A stretch of DNA of 64,000 nucleotides from Helianthus annuus (taxonomy: Eukaryota > Streptophyta > Magnoliopsida > Asterales > Asteraceae): the NCBI RefSeq assembly GCF_002127325.2, contig NC_035435.2:111706517-111770516 (forward strand), in the 5' to 3' direction. A model generated the notes under the pieces. The model was not told the DNA's origin and made no database searches. It saw nothing but the letters and a program-made list of their open reading frames with translations. Both the position numbers and the translations under genes were made by a program. Below, piece by piece: positions 1-12,619 of the stretch. How positions within the stretch are numbered: position 1 is the first letter of the stretch; the number at the start of each line of letters is the position of its first letter.

Positions 1-837
1 TAAACTTATTTATAAAGATAACAAGACTTACTAAATGTGCTAGTAAATTACTACACATTTTTGTAAATATTCAATTTCATGAAATGGGGAAAATTAGTGA
101 TTGTTGTTGATGATTATTGTTGATAATTGTTGTTGATGATTGTTGACGATTTAAAAGAAAATAAACACATGTTTTGAAAACATGGAAAACCTCCATTTTT
201 AGGGGAAACTCTGTCAAAATTTTTATAAATTTTGACACTTAGAAAAATATAAGTTTTTGAAGAACTTATTCCCTAAAAATGTATTTAAGAGTATTACCAA
301 GGTTTCCCTAATTTTTGGTGATAAGAAGGGAGGATTTCTTCAAAAATAAAAATGGATATAAGTATGTATATTTTTGAGAGAAAAATATATATTATTTTAT
401 CACCAACTTTTGTGCTAAGTGTATATAGTATGTGTTATACGTGCTAGTGTATAGAGACTTAAAAATACACATACAACATACAAGATACATAATTCGGGTG
501 TAAAGTGCAAAACACGAGATACTTATATTAAATTGTGAGAAAATTATACAAGTAAGATGCTTAGTTAAAAATATAAAATATTTTTAACACAACAATACGA
601 ATACAAATGAGAGTGACTGTACTTGTGCGAAGCAAGTCTAGTGACTAACGTTAAGAAAACGCATATAGGTCGTGACATTAATTAAGCAAACCCGGTGAAG
701 TTTATGACGCACAGGAACGCAAAGTTGTGAGTTCATGCTCCCCATTTTCTCTTAACTGTTTTCAGTTTTATAACTTCGGGGGTGAAATACATGTTACAAA
801 TATTTTTATGTTTAACAAATGGTATGATAATAAAAAG

Positions 838-1126
838 CACACTTGGTGAGAACGAGTACCAAGTGTGTAGCGATATAAAAATACAAGAAACACACTTGGT
901 GAGAAACGAGTACCAAGTGTTATGTGATATAAGAATACGGGAAGCGCGCTTGGTGAGAAACGAGTACCAAGTAGGATGCGCTATGAAAAATGATGCGAGG
1001 AATCGTGTCACGAATAGGGTACAGAAGCACCATTAATCAACAATATACCTAGACCGCAGAACAAAAGGTTAGATCTAACGGGTGCCGGGCAGCCACACTC
1101 TCGGTGAGGGCGAGTACCGAGTAGTG
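838..1126. repeat. Tandem hairpin repeats, CTTGGT...ACCAAG type
   Basis: Three units at about 838-867, 891-919 and 944-973 have period near 53 bp. Each carries inverted arms of the form ACTTGGT and ACCAAGT around a loop containing GAGAAACGAGT or a close variant. A fourth, diverged unit at 1094-1126 has arms ACTCTCGGT and ACCGAGTAGT. Arms and loop are conserved while the flanks drift. Open frames across the array on either strand are simple translations of the repeat. Confidence 0.75.
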
Positions 1127-1282
1127 CTTTTGTGTCTCAGAATATACCAATTAAATGCCTAAGGTTTGGTGACTTCCTATGTCGTGTCACATGTTATTGG
1201 CTTTGCAACCCATTAACAATCCTGATACTTACAGGAATACCTTATTTACATAAAATTTCATACCATACTAAAACTTGATGAA

Positions 1283-1384
1283 TACTTGAGTACGTGGGGT
1301 ACTCAAGAAAATGGGAATTATACTTGAGTACGTGGGGTACTCAAGAAGAATTTGAATTATACATGAGTACGTGGTGTACACATG
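1283..1384. repeat. Tandem hairpin repeats, ACTTGAGTACGTGGGGTACTCAAG-type (3 units)
   Basis: Units at about 1283-1306, 1322-1345 and 1361-1384 have period 38-40 bp. The first two have perfect arms CTTGAGTAC and GTACTCAAG around GTGG or GTGGG. The third is ATGAGTAC...GTACACAT. This is a second, sequence-unrelated hairpin array in the same non-coding repeat. Confidence 0.75.
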
Positions 1385-1984
1385 AAACTGGATTTATATA
1401 TATGAAAACTTGATTTATTCACAAACTATGTTTTCATACAAAGTATACAAACGTGAAATACAAAACTGCATGAATTCACACCAACATTATGTTGACGTTT
1501 TTTTTTTCCAAAACTCACATGTATTTCAGGTAACTAGGATGGATATGCGCGTGGTCTTACTTATGCTCTTGGATGTCGCTTATGTTTATCTTTAAATAAA
1601 GTTGTAAACTTTTAAGACAATGTTTTATGTGACCTAGCGATGTAAACGCTAAACGTATGTTTCAAATTATGGTATTTGAAGTTATTTTCATGAGCATATA
1701 GTATGTTTACCTTTCGTATGCAATGAGATCCTTTCATGATCACGCCTCGTGCTTCCGCTGCAGAAAGGGGTGTGACACGTGGTTCAAGATTCGGATTCAA
1801 ACTACAAGGTTCACCGATTTCGGGTTAACCGTTAAACTGCCGTTCCGAACCGTTCACTGGCCGGACTTGGGTGATTCTTGTCCGAACCAGTGAAACAAGT
1901 AAGAACCCATGTTCTATGGTTCAACTCCTTGTCAAAATACCTCAAAATCATATAAAAAAAATCAAAACAGCCAAGTGTTAGACG

Positions 1985-2595
1985 AAAGGCCGACCAGGTC
2001 AGAATTGCTGGCCGAACGGCTAAGCTGTTCGAACGAACAGTCCAGCCGATCGGACATGCCAGCCGATCGACCGGGCTAGCCGATCGGCTAGCACATGGCC
2101 CCACACTTTTCAGATTCATGAAGTATACTATTGATGAGGTGATGTTCGACCGAATATGCTACTCGATTGGTAAACATTACCCTTCGAATCATGAGATACT
2201 ATGCTTCAACACTTAATCGATTTTACAACTCGTTCGTATTATGGAGTGCCACCCGATCGAGCATGCTGTTCGATCAAGTGACATCCTGCTGAGGACTACT
2301 TCTGAAGTTCTTAACCGATCGGTTAAGCCGGCCGATCGAACAGACCGTTCGATCGATCGACCTGAAAGGTAAGAACACTTCAGTGTTCTCAAATACTACA
2401 ATGAAAACTTCAAAAGGTCAAACCATCATACACAAACACATCCTTCTCAAAGGAAGAAACAATCCACTTGAACTGTCCAAACCGATCGAGCCTCCCGGCC
2501 GATCGAGCAGGCTACCCGAACGGTTAGACCAACTGAACGGATAGGACTGTTCGATCGAACCTACTGTTCGATCGACCAGACCGTTCGACCCAATT
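1985..2595. repeat. Cluster of GATCGA/CGATCG palindromic words
   Basis: Over about 600 bp the words CCGATCGG, CCGATCGA, TTCGATCGA and GTTCGA recur many times in both orientations, for example near 2047, 2073, 2090, 2310-2365, 2480-2510 and 2550-2590. The spacers are not tandem repeats. No ORF is supported. The arrangement resembles the iterated-word regions of the LTR elements further right. Confidence 0.6.
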
Positions 2596-3500
2596 ACACT
2601 TGTTAGCATTTCCGCATTATTCATCGTTATACTATCGAACTATTCAGGCTAACCCTACTCTCAGCGCTCCCTTCAATCCATAATCAATCACTATGAGTAT
2701 ACTCGACCCCTTTTTGCTTTCAGCACTTTTGGGTGTTACATACGTTACCTATCAAATTCACAATCGAACATGCTATTCAAACTATTGGAACGCTAACCGA
2801 ATGCATGTATTACGTGACTAAATGAATGCTTGTTGTTATGTTTACACATGGAATGCTATCTACCTGCCTTAGCAACATAGTACTATAGTTTGGACTCAGC
2901 ACCCGTTCACACGGGGGTTGTTAAGGACAATTACTTGCATGGATTACGGTGATAATCATGTATTGCGAACTGTCTCGGATAGTCAACCCGCAGTCGTTGG
3001 TATCGATGAACCCATGTCGATAATTAACATGCTTCGTTTTCCTCTGTGTATGTGTTGGTTATGCGTAAACTATTCGAACTCTATATGCTATTACCAAACT
3101 TGTATGCTCACCTTTACATTATATGTATTGACTTTATTTTAACGTATGTGACAGGTGTTTAAGGTGTATGCTTGCTAGGAAAGCGAGGCTAGAATAAGTC
3201 TCTAGAGCCCCCCAACAAATAGTTCTCGGCTTCTAGTGCATAGTTGTCTGTAGATCTTGTCAGTATGGGTCTTTAGGGGCATTCGAACAATGTTAATTTA
3301 TTTTGTTATGTTAAATCTGAGTTGTCGGAACAGAATTACTTGTTTGGATGTTATCTGTAATAATGTATTTGTTTATTCGGGATACGGTATGGGACGTATC
3401 TTTAACTGGATTATATGAATAGTTGTTATGGAAGCTCCTGGACAATCTGTTTCGCTCAGTGCCATGCCCCGATGATTCCGTCATCGGTTAGGGTGTGACA

Positions 3501-3841
3501 ATTGTTCTGTTATCAAGTACGTTATTATTTTGTATCATATTTTGATTAATAATTTTCTTTATTAATACGTATTTATGGACTTTTAATTTTACTAAATAAC
3601 TATGAGATAAACTTTCTTAATCATTTTAATACAAATTAAAATTCATATTGATATTAGTTACAACTTTCTTGATCGTTTTAAATTTATTGTATTAATTTAA
3701 TTAATACTAAAAAATAGATCGCTTAGATGAATGCCATGTGTCCTTATATATAACTTATTAAATGTTCCTGAAACGTGACCTCACCCAAACTTAACTAATT
3801 AATGATACTTTTCCGTAAAAGCCAATCGTGAATCGAACTTA
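3501..3841. other. AT-rich spacer, no gene seen
   Basis: This is sequence between the TGTCACACCC-type terminus and the target-site duplication of element A. I see no ORF, RNA gene or repeat structure. It is probably older intergenic DNA into which element A inserted. Confidence 0.5.
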
Positions 3842-3846
3842 ATTAT

Positions 3847-3907
3847 TGATCGGTGCAATTTTTGTACGCTCTATTTAGTATTAATCATAATAAAAATGCA
3901 TCGATAC
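3847..3907 (+). repeat. Element A 5' LTR, part 1
   Basis: It begins TGATCGGTGCAATTTTTGTA and matches the start of the 3' LTR at 22599 with few changes. It is cut by element B at ATGCATCGATAC. Confidence 0.9.
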
Positions 3908-4339
3908 TTTAAGGACCTAATACGTACTTGACAAAAAGTCGCAGCAGAAATTCGTGCCATAAAATTTCTTTCATTACAAACGTCTTGACTTACTTGAAAG
4001 TTCGTTTTAATATGTATCTTTTACAAAAATAAAGCATATGTCCTGTTTACTAAAGTACATATTCAATTAATCCCGTACAATCTATCTTGTGACTCGGTCT
4101 TTGATCTCTGGTCCTCGTGATAATCGCCCGTGATTTGCACGACCTGCACACACCACGTTCAATCATAACATTAGTACACAATACATAAACAAAGTTTATT
4201 CCTGTACACTCCCCATATCATTATCTTTCTAGCTTTAAGCATTTCATCTGCGTATCCGTATCCTGGTGAGGCTTCAATAATGTACCTGCATTACTTTTCA
4301 TGGTCAAGGCACACCATTAACAACGTATTACTCAATGCA

Positions 4340-4665
4340 TCAAAATCATGCATACTTACATTCTTTCATGCATACATACATACACATTTACATACATACC
4401 TACATTTCTACATCTCTACATACATGCATATACTCCTAAGTATCTCCATATATACGTAAATACACATCTGCATACGTACAAACATTCCTATGTCTCTACA
4501 TACATGCATATACTCCTAAGTATCTCCATATATACGTAAATACACATCTACATATGTACATACATTCCTATGTCTCTACATACATGCAGACACTCATACG
4601 TACCTTCGTATATACATAAATACACATCTACATACGTACATACATTCCTATGCACACGTTCAATA
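4340..4665. repeat. 80-bp tandem repeat (CATACATACATGCATA-rich) in the element B LTR
   Basis: The phrase TCTCTACATACATGCA recurs at about 4413, 4493 and 4573, giving an 80-bp period and roughly four units including diverged ends. The counterpart in the right LTR lies at about 9620-9945 with the same phrase at about 9693, 9773 and 9853. Purine/pyrimidine alternation is strong. Confidence 0.8.
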
Positions 4666-4850
4666 TCTTGCATACCTCTTACATACTCATACATTAATCA
4701 CATGGGACTTGGACTTAGATTTATAGCCCATATACATCAAAGGAACGATAAAAATCATGTTTGGGAGGCCCGTCGTGGTCCACGGATAACAAACCGAAGC
4801 CTACTATACCCAAATCAAGTTAGATAACAAATTTTAGGTTTTTTAACATG

Positions 4851-4896
4851 GGGAGGCCGTCGGCGACGGCCCTAGGGGCGTCGGTGACGGCCCTTG
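4851..4896. repeat. GC-rich palindromes GCCGTCGGCGACGGC in the element B LTR
   Basis: A perfect 15-nt palindrome lies at 4856-4870, followed by an imperfect second copy at about 4877-4892, in otherwise AT-rich DNA. Both are kept in the other LTR at 10136-10150 and about 10157-10172. A third related fragment, CCGTCGGCAACGCC, lies near 4968. Confidence 0.75.
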
Positions 4897-7339
4897 CTAG
4901 TGCCCGTAGCCCAAAACTCCCATAGACAGCCAAATAACCCGTCAGCCAAAAACTGACTTTCTAGAGCCCGTCGGCAACGCCCTCTAGAAAATGCGTTTTT
5001 CTGCAGCTCCGTTTCGTTGTCTGTACGCACTAAAACGCGCATAGCTTTTGAACCGTTTATCCGTTTAACCTCCTGTTTCTTCCTACATGCTTGTAAATTC
5101 ATATTCTATCATGTGGACTTGAAATCCCATATCCGGATTAAGGAAATTCCTAACTTACGCACTATCGGCTTAATATTCATTTATGATTTACTCGACCCGT
5201 TCATGTATTTAGCAACATAACTTGTTGGTTTGTCCTTAACTTCATATGAACTTAATAATTTCAAGGTCACCTATCATAAAATATTCATTCCCGGATACCT
5301 TACACTTTTTTTCCACTCATTTTCGCTCAAAAGCTTATTTTGACCCGTTAAGGTGATTGCGCATTAATTGGCCTATGAGTTACAAAACCATACTCCCCAC
5401 CTTCATACTTGACCAAAATATTACACTAACCGAATAGCTTGTTTCTAAACTACTTTTAAGATCGTTTGCCCAATATACCCATCAAGGGCGTTTTAGTTAA
5501 CTTTAATCCCATCATTTACGACGAAAGACTTCAACACATAATTAACCTCAAACCTCATGTTTAATTAATTAAAACATTATATTACTCAAACAAACTAAGA
5601 AGTGATTACGCAGATCACTTACCTTATGCATTCCTAATCGCATTCGCTTTCTTGCTTCCTCTTGACCCATTTGCCTTCCATGCTCATGCGATACCTATCC
5701 TTTCATGCCATCATGCCCATGACATTGTCAATATATATGTTCATTCCATATCAACATCCATTTTAAATTCATAGTTATATTGACTTTTCTAAATCAATCT
5801 TTCATCAACGTGGATAAGACACAAATCGACAATCACATTGTTCCATATTTATGAAATCTAATTCCTTATCATACATAGCACAATATTAGTTTAACATATA
5901 TCATATGATTCCTCGATACCTTTCATTCATATTCGTAAATCTAATCATGCCATTAACACATTCGTTGACTTTTCAGAAAGTCAACGGTCAAGCATACAAA
6001 CTCTCAACTTAGCAACTTATGTCCATATTGATGTAGTAGGCCATGATATCGAAACCATTTATGTTTCATACTCATGTTTTAGAACACATTAAATCACATG
6101 ATTTATTCATTACACCACGCACATGTATAAACAATTTAATACCAACTAACGCTTTCATCATCCTACAATTGTCAACCACATTCAAGGTAAGTACTTTAAC
6201 AGAATCTCAATGTCATTCTTTACTAATAACCCGCAAGCTACACATTTAGCGTACATCCACTTCTAGATTACCATTGAATGACTTGTCTGTCACAAGAGGT
6301 ACACCACACCATTCAAGTATAGGGTGCAAATTCCTAAAACATACTTTTTACCAAAATCATCTCGTTAACCAAATACCCATATGTATTCCATGAAAACATG
6401 TATCTCATGCTACTTTCACTATCAAATACCTCATTATCACATTCTATTCCTAACTACCAAATTCTTGCATACATATTTCACCTTCTACTTCACCTAGTCA
6501 TTTCATCAAACACTTGGCGTGCATACAAATTTTTAAGCATAATGTACAAGTATTATTCATACTTTTTCTTCCTAGTTCTTGCTTTCAATCATCAATAATA
6601 CAACATATCCAACAAATCACATACCATGTTCAACCTATCTAGCAAAGATTAATCACATACAACATAGCATATCAAGAATTTGAACAAAGATTGGACATGG
6701 GTGACATACCCATGTCGCCATCTTCACCACCAATGGTGGGTTCAACTTCAAAACATCAAATCACTCGAAATCATTCATAATCCAGGTTTTATTTGCTGAT
6801 TCTAACACTTCCTCATGCTTAATTTTGTATGAAATCAAAGATATATCACATACCCATACTTGTAAGATCATTAAATAAAAAACTATGACTTGCCACATGA
6901 TTAGCAAGTCTAGATGATCATGAATTAGGGCTCATGCATAGGATTTAGCCCTGATTTCCATTCCAATTTGCTGATTCTTGAGTTGTGAGGGTTTTTCTCC
7001 TTCCCCATCCTGGCTCAGATCGACACACACACACTGAAGTGTGTGTTTGTGTTTTTAATTTATGTTTTTTTATAAATCATGCTTCCAATTATCCCCTTTT
7101 AACCCCTCATGTTTGAGTGTTTAGCTTTAAATAACTATAGTCTACCTTAAGCTAAGGTATCACTAACATTTTAACTAGGTTAGTACTCCTAGTTATCATT
7201 TAACAAAATAAACGAACAATTACGCTTATATTTTTATTCTTAACGCACATACATATAAATAGCCTAGTTATTTCTATTTCATGCTATAACATAGAAGCCA
7301 TGCTAGCAAATACTAAAATTCGGATTTTGGGGCGTTACA

Positions 7340-7362
7340 AGTCCACCCTCCTTAAAAAGAGG
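7340..7362 (-). other. Element B polypurine tract
   Basis: Read on the minus strand, this is a purine-rich run (AAGGAGGGTGGACT) directly abutting the left LTR, as expected of the plus-strand primer of a minus-oriented element. Confidence 0.7.
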
Positions 7363-9171
7363 TTTCGTCCTCGAAACCTTGCTCATTTTACTCTTACCCT
7401 TTCTTTGTACCCATTCAGAGTGCATAATACAATATGAATACGTTCGAGATCTTGGCTAAAATTTTTATTCATAATTAAATGTAATTATACGCATTGTCCC
7501 TATCTACTTAAATTAAGCAAACTTTACCTTCACAAACACATGAAAGGTCGGAAACTTATCCAGAGCTCTTATTAGTGTCATTTTCACTTTTTATGATTTA
7601 TTTCATTCTGTTATTATATCATATACATTATTTCTTTCTGTTCACCACGAGCAAACCCTAACATCCCGTTACTAACGTCCCTTCTACTTACTTTCACATT
7701 CATAGAAAAGTCGACGTATCATTATACACATACCATAAACATTCGATATACCAATTCTTACTTATAATCGCAAGCTAAACGTTTTACTAACCTCGTTTCC
7801 ATTGCATAATCCAACTGTCTGCGACCCAAATCGACCCAATTCATTGTGAGTCTTGCGATCCCTGGGTTGATTGTATTTGTTCCTTTGATAAGCTTCCACT
7901 TAAATGCGTTCTTTAAACAACGTCTTGTTCCAATGAAGATGGCCAACAAGCCTAGCATCAAAGTTAGCATTTTCCATCGGTACTTGTCATTATTACTTTC
8001 TCTCCAAATCTATTTTATTCGGGGTTTTAAATATTCTCAATTCTTTCATTCTTATAATTATTTCGTTAACCTTTTTGTAAAACTTTCCCTTCCCATCCAT
8101 ACTTAAGTTATTGTTCGGGTCGTAACCCGTCATTCATTCTGACTCCCACGAGTCATTTACCAACGTATCTAACATGTAGCTTAATCAAAATTTCTTTCCT
8201 TAACTCAATTTTAAGTTCGCACTCCATTTATGGTCATTCTTTCGTCCTTAAATCCGTCTCGTGGATTCAAACATTGCATTCACTTCTTTCAATCTTTGAA
8301 TCCGTCTCGCGGATTCAAACGTTTCATTCATGCCTTTCATTCCTTGAATCCGTCTCGCGGATTCAAGCATTGCATTCATCTTTCATTCTTTGAATCCGTC
8401 TCGCGGAGTCAAACATTTCATTCATGCCTTTCATTCCTTGAATCCGTCTCGCGGATTCAAGCATTGCATTCATATCTTTCATTCTTTGAATCCGTCTCGC
8501 GGATTCAAACATTTCATTCATGCATTGTTGATCCGTACTTTCTTACGGATTCAACATTCTTTATTCTTATCATTCGCACTTTTCACTTTTACGTAGTACT
8601 CTCAATCTCCCGAGAGTTTTACTACCCATTTCACCCACACGCCCACCTGCTACCTAATCCTAACGGACATACCTGTAACAATTATCGCGGTCTAACGAAT
8701 GTCATACGTTTCTTGTGTACTGGCTAGAAACACAATCCACGTACTAGTTTCATGTCTTCGCGTAATCGCCACCTTATGTCTGAAGAATTATGTTTCGGCG
8801 CGTGTAACATTTTTTTTAACTCTTCTTTACCATGTCGTTATTATATTCATTTAAAATTTTCTTTACTTGCTTAATTATACCATTTCATACGTCCACACGT
8901 TAAGTTTACGTACCTGGGGTCAATTCATCTTATTACTTGCCTTGATGCCGGTCCTAGACCGCATTCACGGATCATCCCTTCCGAACAATTGCGCTTACCC
9001 TTCACATAACATACTATTAGTTCCCTTCAAATACATAATCTAATACATACTTACCTTTGCTTCTACCTTTAGATCTGATCGAGTCTCGGATTGTACGGGT
9101 TTCTTGTTACAAGAGCACATAGGTTTGAGTTCAAGTATTCATCTCCTCATACTTGACTTCACTCAAACCAT
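7363..9171 (-). other. Element B internal region, non-coding
   Basis: No gag, protease, reverse transcriptase or integrase motif is visible in any frame. The frame spanning the hairpin array is a translation of the repeat unit. The remainder is AT-rich spacer. Confidence 0.7.
8235..8552. repeat. Array of about seven hairpin units (arms GAATCCG / CGGATTC) in element B
   Basis: Units at about 8248, 8296, 8344, 8391, 8437, 8486 and 8529 recur every 46-50 bp. Each has arms TTGAATCCG and CGGATTCAA around the loop TCTCG (TCTCGTGG in the first). Linkers rich in CATTCATTTC or ATGCCTTTCATT separate them. The last unit keeps the arms but has a different loop (TACTTTCTTA). Loss of arm pairing is rare: unit four has GGAGTC for GGATTC. 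Confidence 0.85.
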
Positions 9172-9184
9172 GGCTCTGATACCA
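9172..9184 (-). other. Element B primer-binding site (tRNA-iMet type)
   Basis: The minus strand reads TGGTATCAGAGCC, the usual plant initiator-methionine tRNA primer complement, 3 nt from the right LTR. This fixes the element's orientation. Confidence 0.85.
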
Positions 9185-9187
9185 ACT

Positions 9188-12100
9188 TGTAAGGACCTAA
9201 TACGTATTTGACAAAAAGTCGCATCGGAAATTCGTGCCATAAAATTTCTTTCATTACAAACGTCTTGACTTACTTGAAAGTTTGTTTTAATATGTATCTT
9301 TTACAAAAATAAAGCATATGTCCTGTTTACTAAAGTACATATTCAATTAATCCCGTACAATCTATCTTGTGACTCGGTCTTTGATCTCTGGTCCTTGTGA
9401 TAATCGCCCGTGATTTGCAGGACCTGCACTCACCACGTTCAATCATAACATTAGTACACAATACATAAACAAAGTTTATTCCTGTACACTCCCCATATCA
9501 TTATCTTTCTAGCTTTAAGCATTTCATCTGCGTATCCGTATCCTGGTGAGGCTTCAATAACGTACCTGCATTACTTTTCATCCTCAAGGCACACCATTAA
9601 CAACGTATTACTCAACGCATCTAAATCATGCATACTTACATTCTTTCATGCATACATACATACACATTTACATACATACCTACATTTCTATATCTCTACA
9701 TACATGCATATACTCCTAAGTATCTCCATATATACGTAAATACACATCTACATACGTACATACATTCCTATGTCTCTACATACATGCATATACTCCGAAG
9801 TATCTCCATATATACGTAAATACATATCTACATACGTACATACATTCTTATGTCTCTACATACATGCAAACACTCATACGTACCTTGATATATACATAAA
9901 TACACATCTACATAGGTACATACATTCCTATGCACACGTTCAATATCTTGCATACCTATTACACACTCATACATTAATCACATGGGACTTGGACTTAGAT
10001 TTATAGCCCATACACATCAAAGGAACGATAAAAATCATGTTTGGGAGGCCCGTCGTGGTCCACGGATAACAAACCGAAGCCTACTATACCCAAATCAAGT
10101 TAGATAACAAATTTCAGGTTTTTGAACATGGGGAGGCCGTCGGCGACGGCCCTAGGGGCGTCGGCGACGGCCCTTGCAAGTGCCCGTAGCCCAAAACTCC
10201 CGTAGACAGCCAAATAACCCGTCAGCCAAAAACTGACTTTCTAGAGCCCGTCGGCGACACCCTCTAAAAAATGCATTTTTCTGCAGCTCCGTTTCGTTGT
10301 CCGTACGCACTAAAACGCGAATAACTTTTGAATCGTTTATCCGTTTAACCTCCCTTTTCTTCCTACATGCTTGTAAATACATATTCTATCATATGGACTT
10401 GAAATCCCATATCCGGATTAAGGAAATTCCTAACTTACGCACTATCGGCTTAATATTCATTTATGATTTACTCGACCCGTTCATGTATTTAGCAACATAA
10501 CTTGTTGGTTTGTCCTTAACTTCATATGAACTTAATAATATCAAGGTCACCTATCATAAAATATTCATTCCCGGATACCTTACACTTTTTTTCCACTCAT
10601 TTTCGCTCAAAAGCTTATTTTGACCCGTTAAGGTGATTGTGCATTAAATGGCCTATGACTTACAAAACCATACTCCCCACCTTCATACTTGACCAAAATA
10701 TTACACTAACCGAATAGCTTGTTTCTAAACTACTTTTAAGATCGTTTACCCAATATACCCATCAAGGGCGTTTTAGTCAACTTTAATCCCATCATTTAAG
10801 ACGAAAGACTTTGACACATAATTAACCTCAAACATCATATTTAATTAATTAAAACATTATATTAATCAAACAAACTAAGAAGTGATTACGCAGATCACTT
10901 ACCTTATGCACTCCTAATCGCATTCGCTTTCTTGCTTCCTCTTGACCCATTTGCCTTCCATGCTCATGCGATACCTATCCTTTCATGCCATCATCCCCAT
11001 GACATTGTCAATATATATGTTCATTCCATATCAACATCCATTTTAAATTCATAGTTATATTGACTTTTCGAAATCAATCATTCATCAACGTGGATACCAC
11101 ACGAATCGACAATCACATTGTTCCATGTTGATGAAATCTAATTCCTTATCATACATAGCACATAATTAGTTTAACATATATCATATGATTCCTCAATACC
11201 TTTCATTCATATTCGTAAATCTAATCATGCCATTAACACATTCGTTGACTTTTCAGAAAGTCAACGGTCAAGCATACAAACTCTCAACTTAGCAACTTAT
11301 GTCCATATTGATGTAGTAGGCCATAATATCGATACCATTTATATTTCATACTCATGTTTTAGAACACATTAAATCACATGATCAATTCATTACACCACGC
11401 ACATGTATAAAAAATTTAATACCAACTAACGCTTTCATCATCCTACAATTGTCAACCACATTCAAGGTTAGTACTTTAACATAATCTCAATGTCATTCTT
11501 TACTAATAACCGGCAAGCTACACATTTAGCGTACATCAACTTCTAGATTACCATTGAACGACTTGTCTGTCACAAGAGGTACACCACACCATTCAAGTAT
11601 AGGGTGCAAATTCCTAAAACATACTTTTTACCAAAATCATCTCGTTAACCAAATACCCATATGTATTCCATGAAAACATGTATCTCATGCTACTTTCACT
11701 ATCAAATACCTCATTATCACATTCTATTCCTAACTACCAAATTCTTGCATACATATTTCACCTTCTACTTCACCTAGTCATTTCATCAAACACTTGGCGT
11801 GCATACAAATTTTTAAGCATAATGTACAAGTAATATTCATACTTTTTCTTCCTATTTCTTGCTTTCAATCATCAACAATACAACATATCCAACAAATCAC
11901 ATACCATGTTCAACCTATCTAGCAAAGATTAATCACATACAACATAGCATATCAAGAATTTGAACAAAGATTGGACATGGGTGACATACCCATGTCGCCA
12001 TCTTCACCACTAATGGTGGGTTCAACTTCCAAACATCAAATCACTCGAAATCATTCATAATCCAGGTTTTATTTGCTGATTCTAACACTTCCTCATGCTT

Positions 12101-12619
12101 AATTTTGTATGAAATCAAAGATATATCACATACCCATACTTGTAAGATCATTAAATCAAAAACTATGACTTACCACATGATTAGCAAGTCTAGATCATGA
12201 ATTAGGGCTCATGCATAGGATTTAGCCCTGATTTCCATTCCAATTTGCTGATTCTTGAGTTGTGAGGGTTTTTCTCCTTCCCCATCCTGGCTCAGATCGA
12301 CACACACACACACACTGAAGTGTGTGTTTGTGTTTTTAATTTATTTTTTTTATAAATCATGCTTCCAATTATCCCCTTTTAACCCCTCATGTTTGAGTGT
12401 TTAGCTTTAAATAACTATAGTCTACCTTAAGCTAAGGTATCACTAACATTTGAACTAGGTTAGTACTCCTAGTTATCATTTAACAAAATAAACGAACAAT
12501 TACGCTTATATTTTTATTCTTAACGCACATACATATAAATAGCCTAGTTATTTCTATTTCATGCTATAACATAGAAGCCATGCTAGCAAATACTAAAATT
12601 CGGATTTTGGGGCGTTACA
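9188..12619 (-). repeat. Element B 5' LTR (right copy)
   Basis: It has intact TG...CA ends and is the same length as the left copy (3432 bp), with scattered point differences. It holds the same 80-bp repeats and GC palindromes. Confidence 0.9.

Larger units (their letters stand above)
1..3500 (-). repeat. Non-coding repeat ending in a TGTCACACCC-type LTR terminus (probable partial or solo LTR)
   Basis: No credible gene lies here. Read on the minus strand, position 3500 begins TGTCACACCCTAACCGATGA, a terminus I associate with plant Ty3/gypsy LTRs that start TGTCACACCC. The other end is not secure: a second partner copy is not in the window, and the sequence may run off the left edge. AT-rich spacer alternates with arrays of short hairpin-forming repeats, annotated separately. 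A second GGGGTGTGACA occurs near 1767, so the stretch could be two abutting repeats. It could equally be a LARD, a solo LTR or an older unclassified repeat. Confidence 0.35.
3908..7339 (-). repeat. Element B 3' LTR (left copy)
   Basis: Its left end reads TTTAAGG where the other copy has TGTAAGG, so the terminal TG has decayed to TT. Its right end is GGGGCGTTACA. It contains the 80-bp tandem repeat, the GC-rich palindrome and a CA/GT inverted microsatellite at about 7021-7050. No protein-coding sequence is supported; short frames here are translations of repeats. Confidence 0.9.

Noticed and set aside
104..170. Possible other end of the left LTR (ATTGT next to TGTTGATG, matching ATTGT at 3501)
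   Set aside because: The region is a TTGTTGATGA simple repeat, so a 5-bp match there is expected by chance.
4348..4827. ORFs rich in YIHTYIPTYL-like repeats (also at 9628-10006)
   Set aside because: Translations of the 80-bp LTR tandem repeat, present in both LTRs of a non-coding element.
7021..7050. CACACACACA...TGTGTGTG inverted microsatellite as a regulatory hairpin
   Set aside because: The length differs between the LTRs as a simple microsatellite would, and nothing else supports a function.
8230..8727. Repeat-spacer array resembling CRISPR, with an ORF of SLNPSRGFKH repeats
   Set aside because: Plant DNA inside a LARD; linkers are similar to each other rather than unique, and no cas genes exist. 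The ORF is a translation of the hairpin array.
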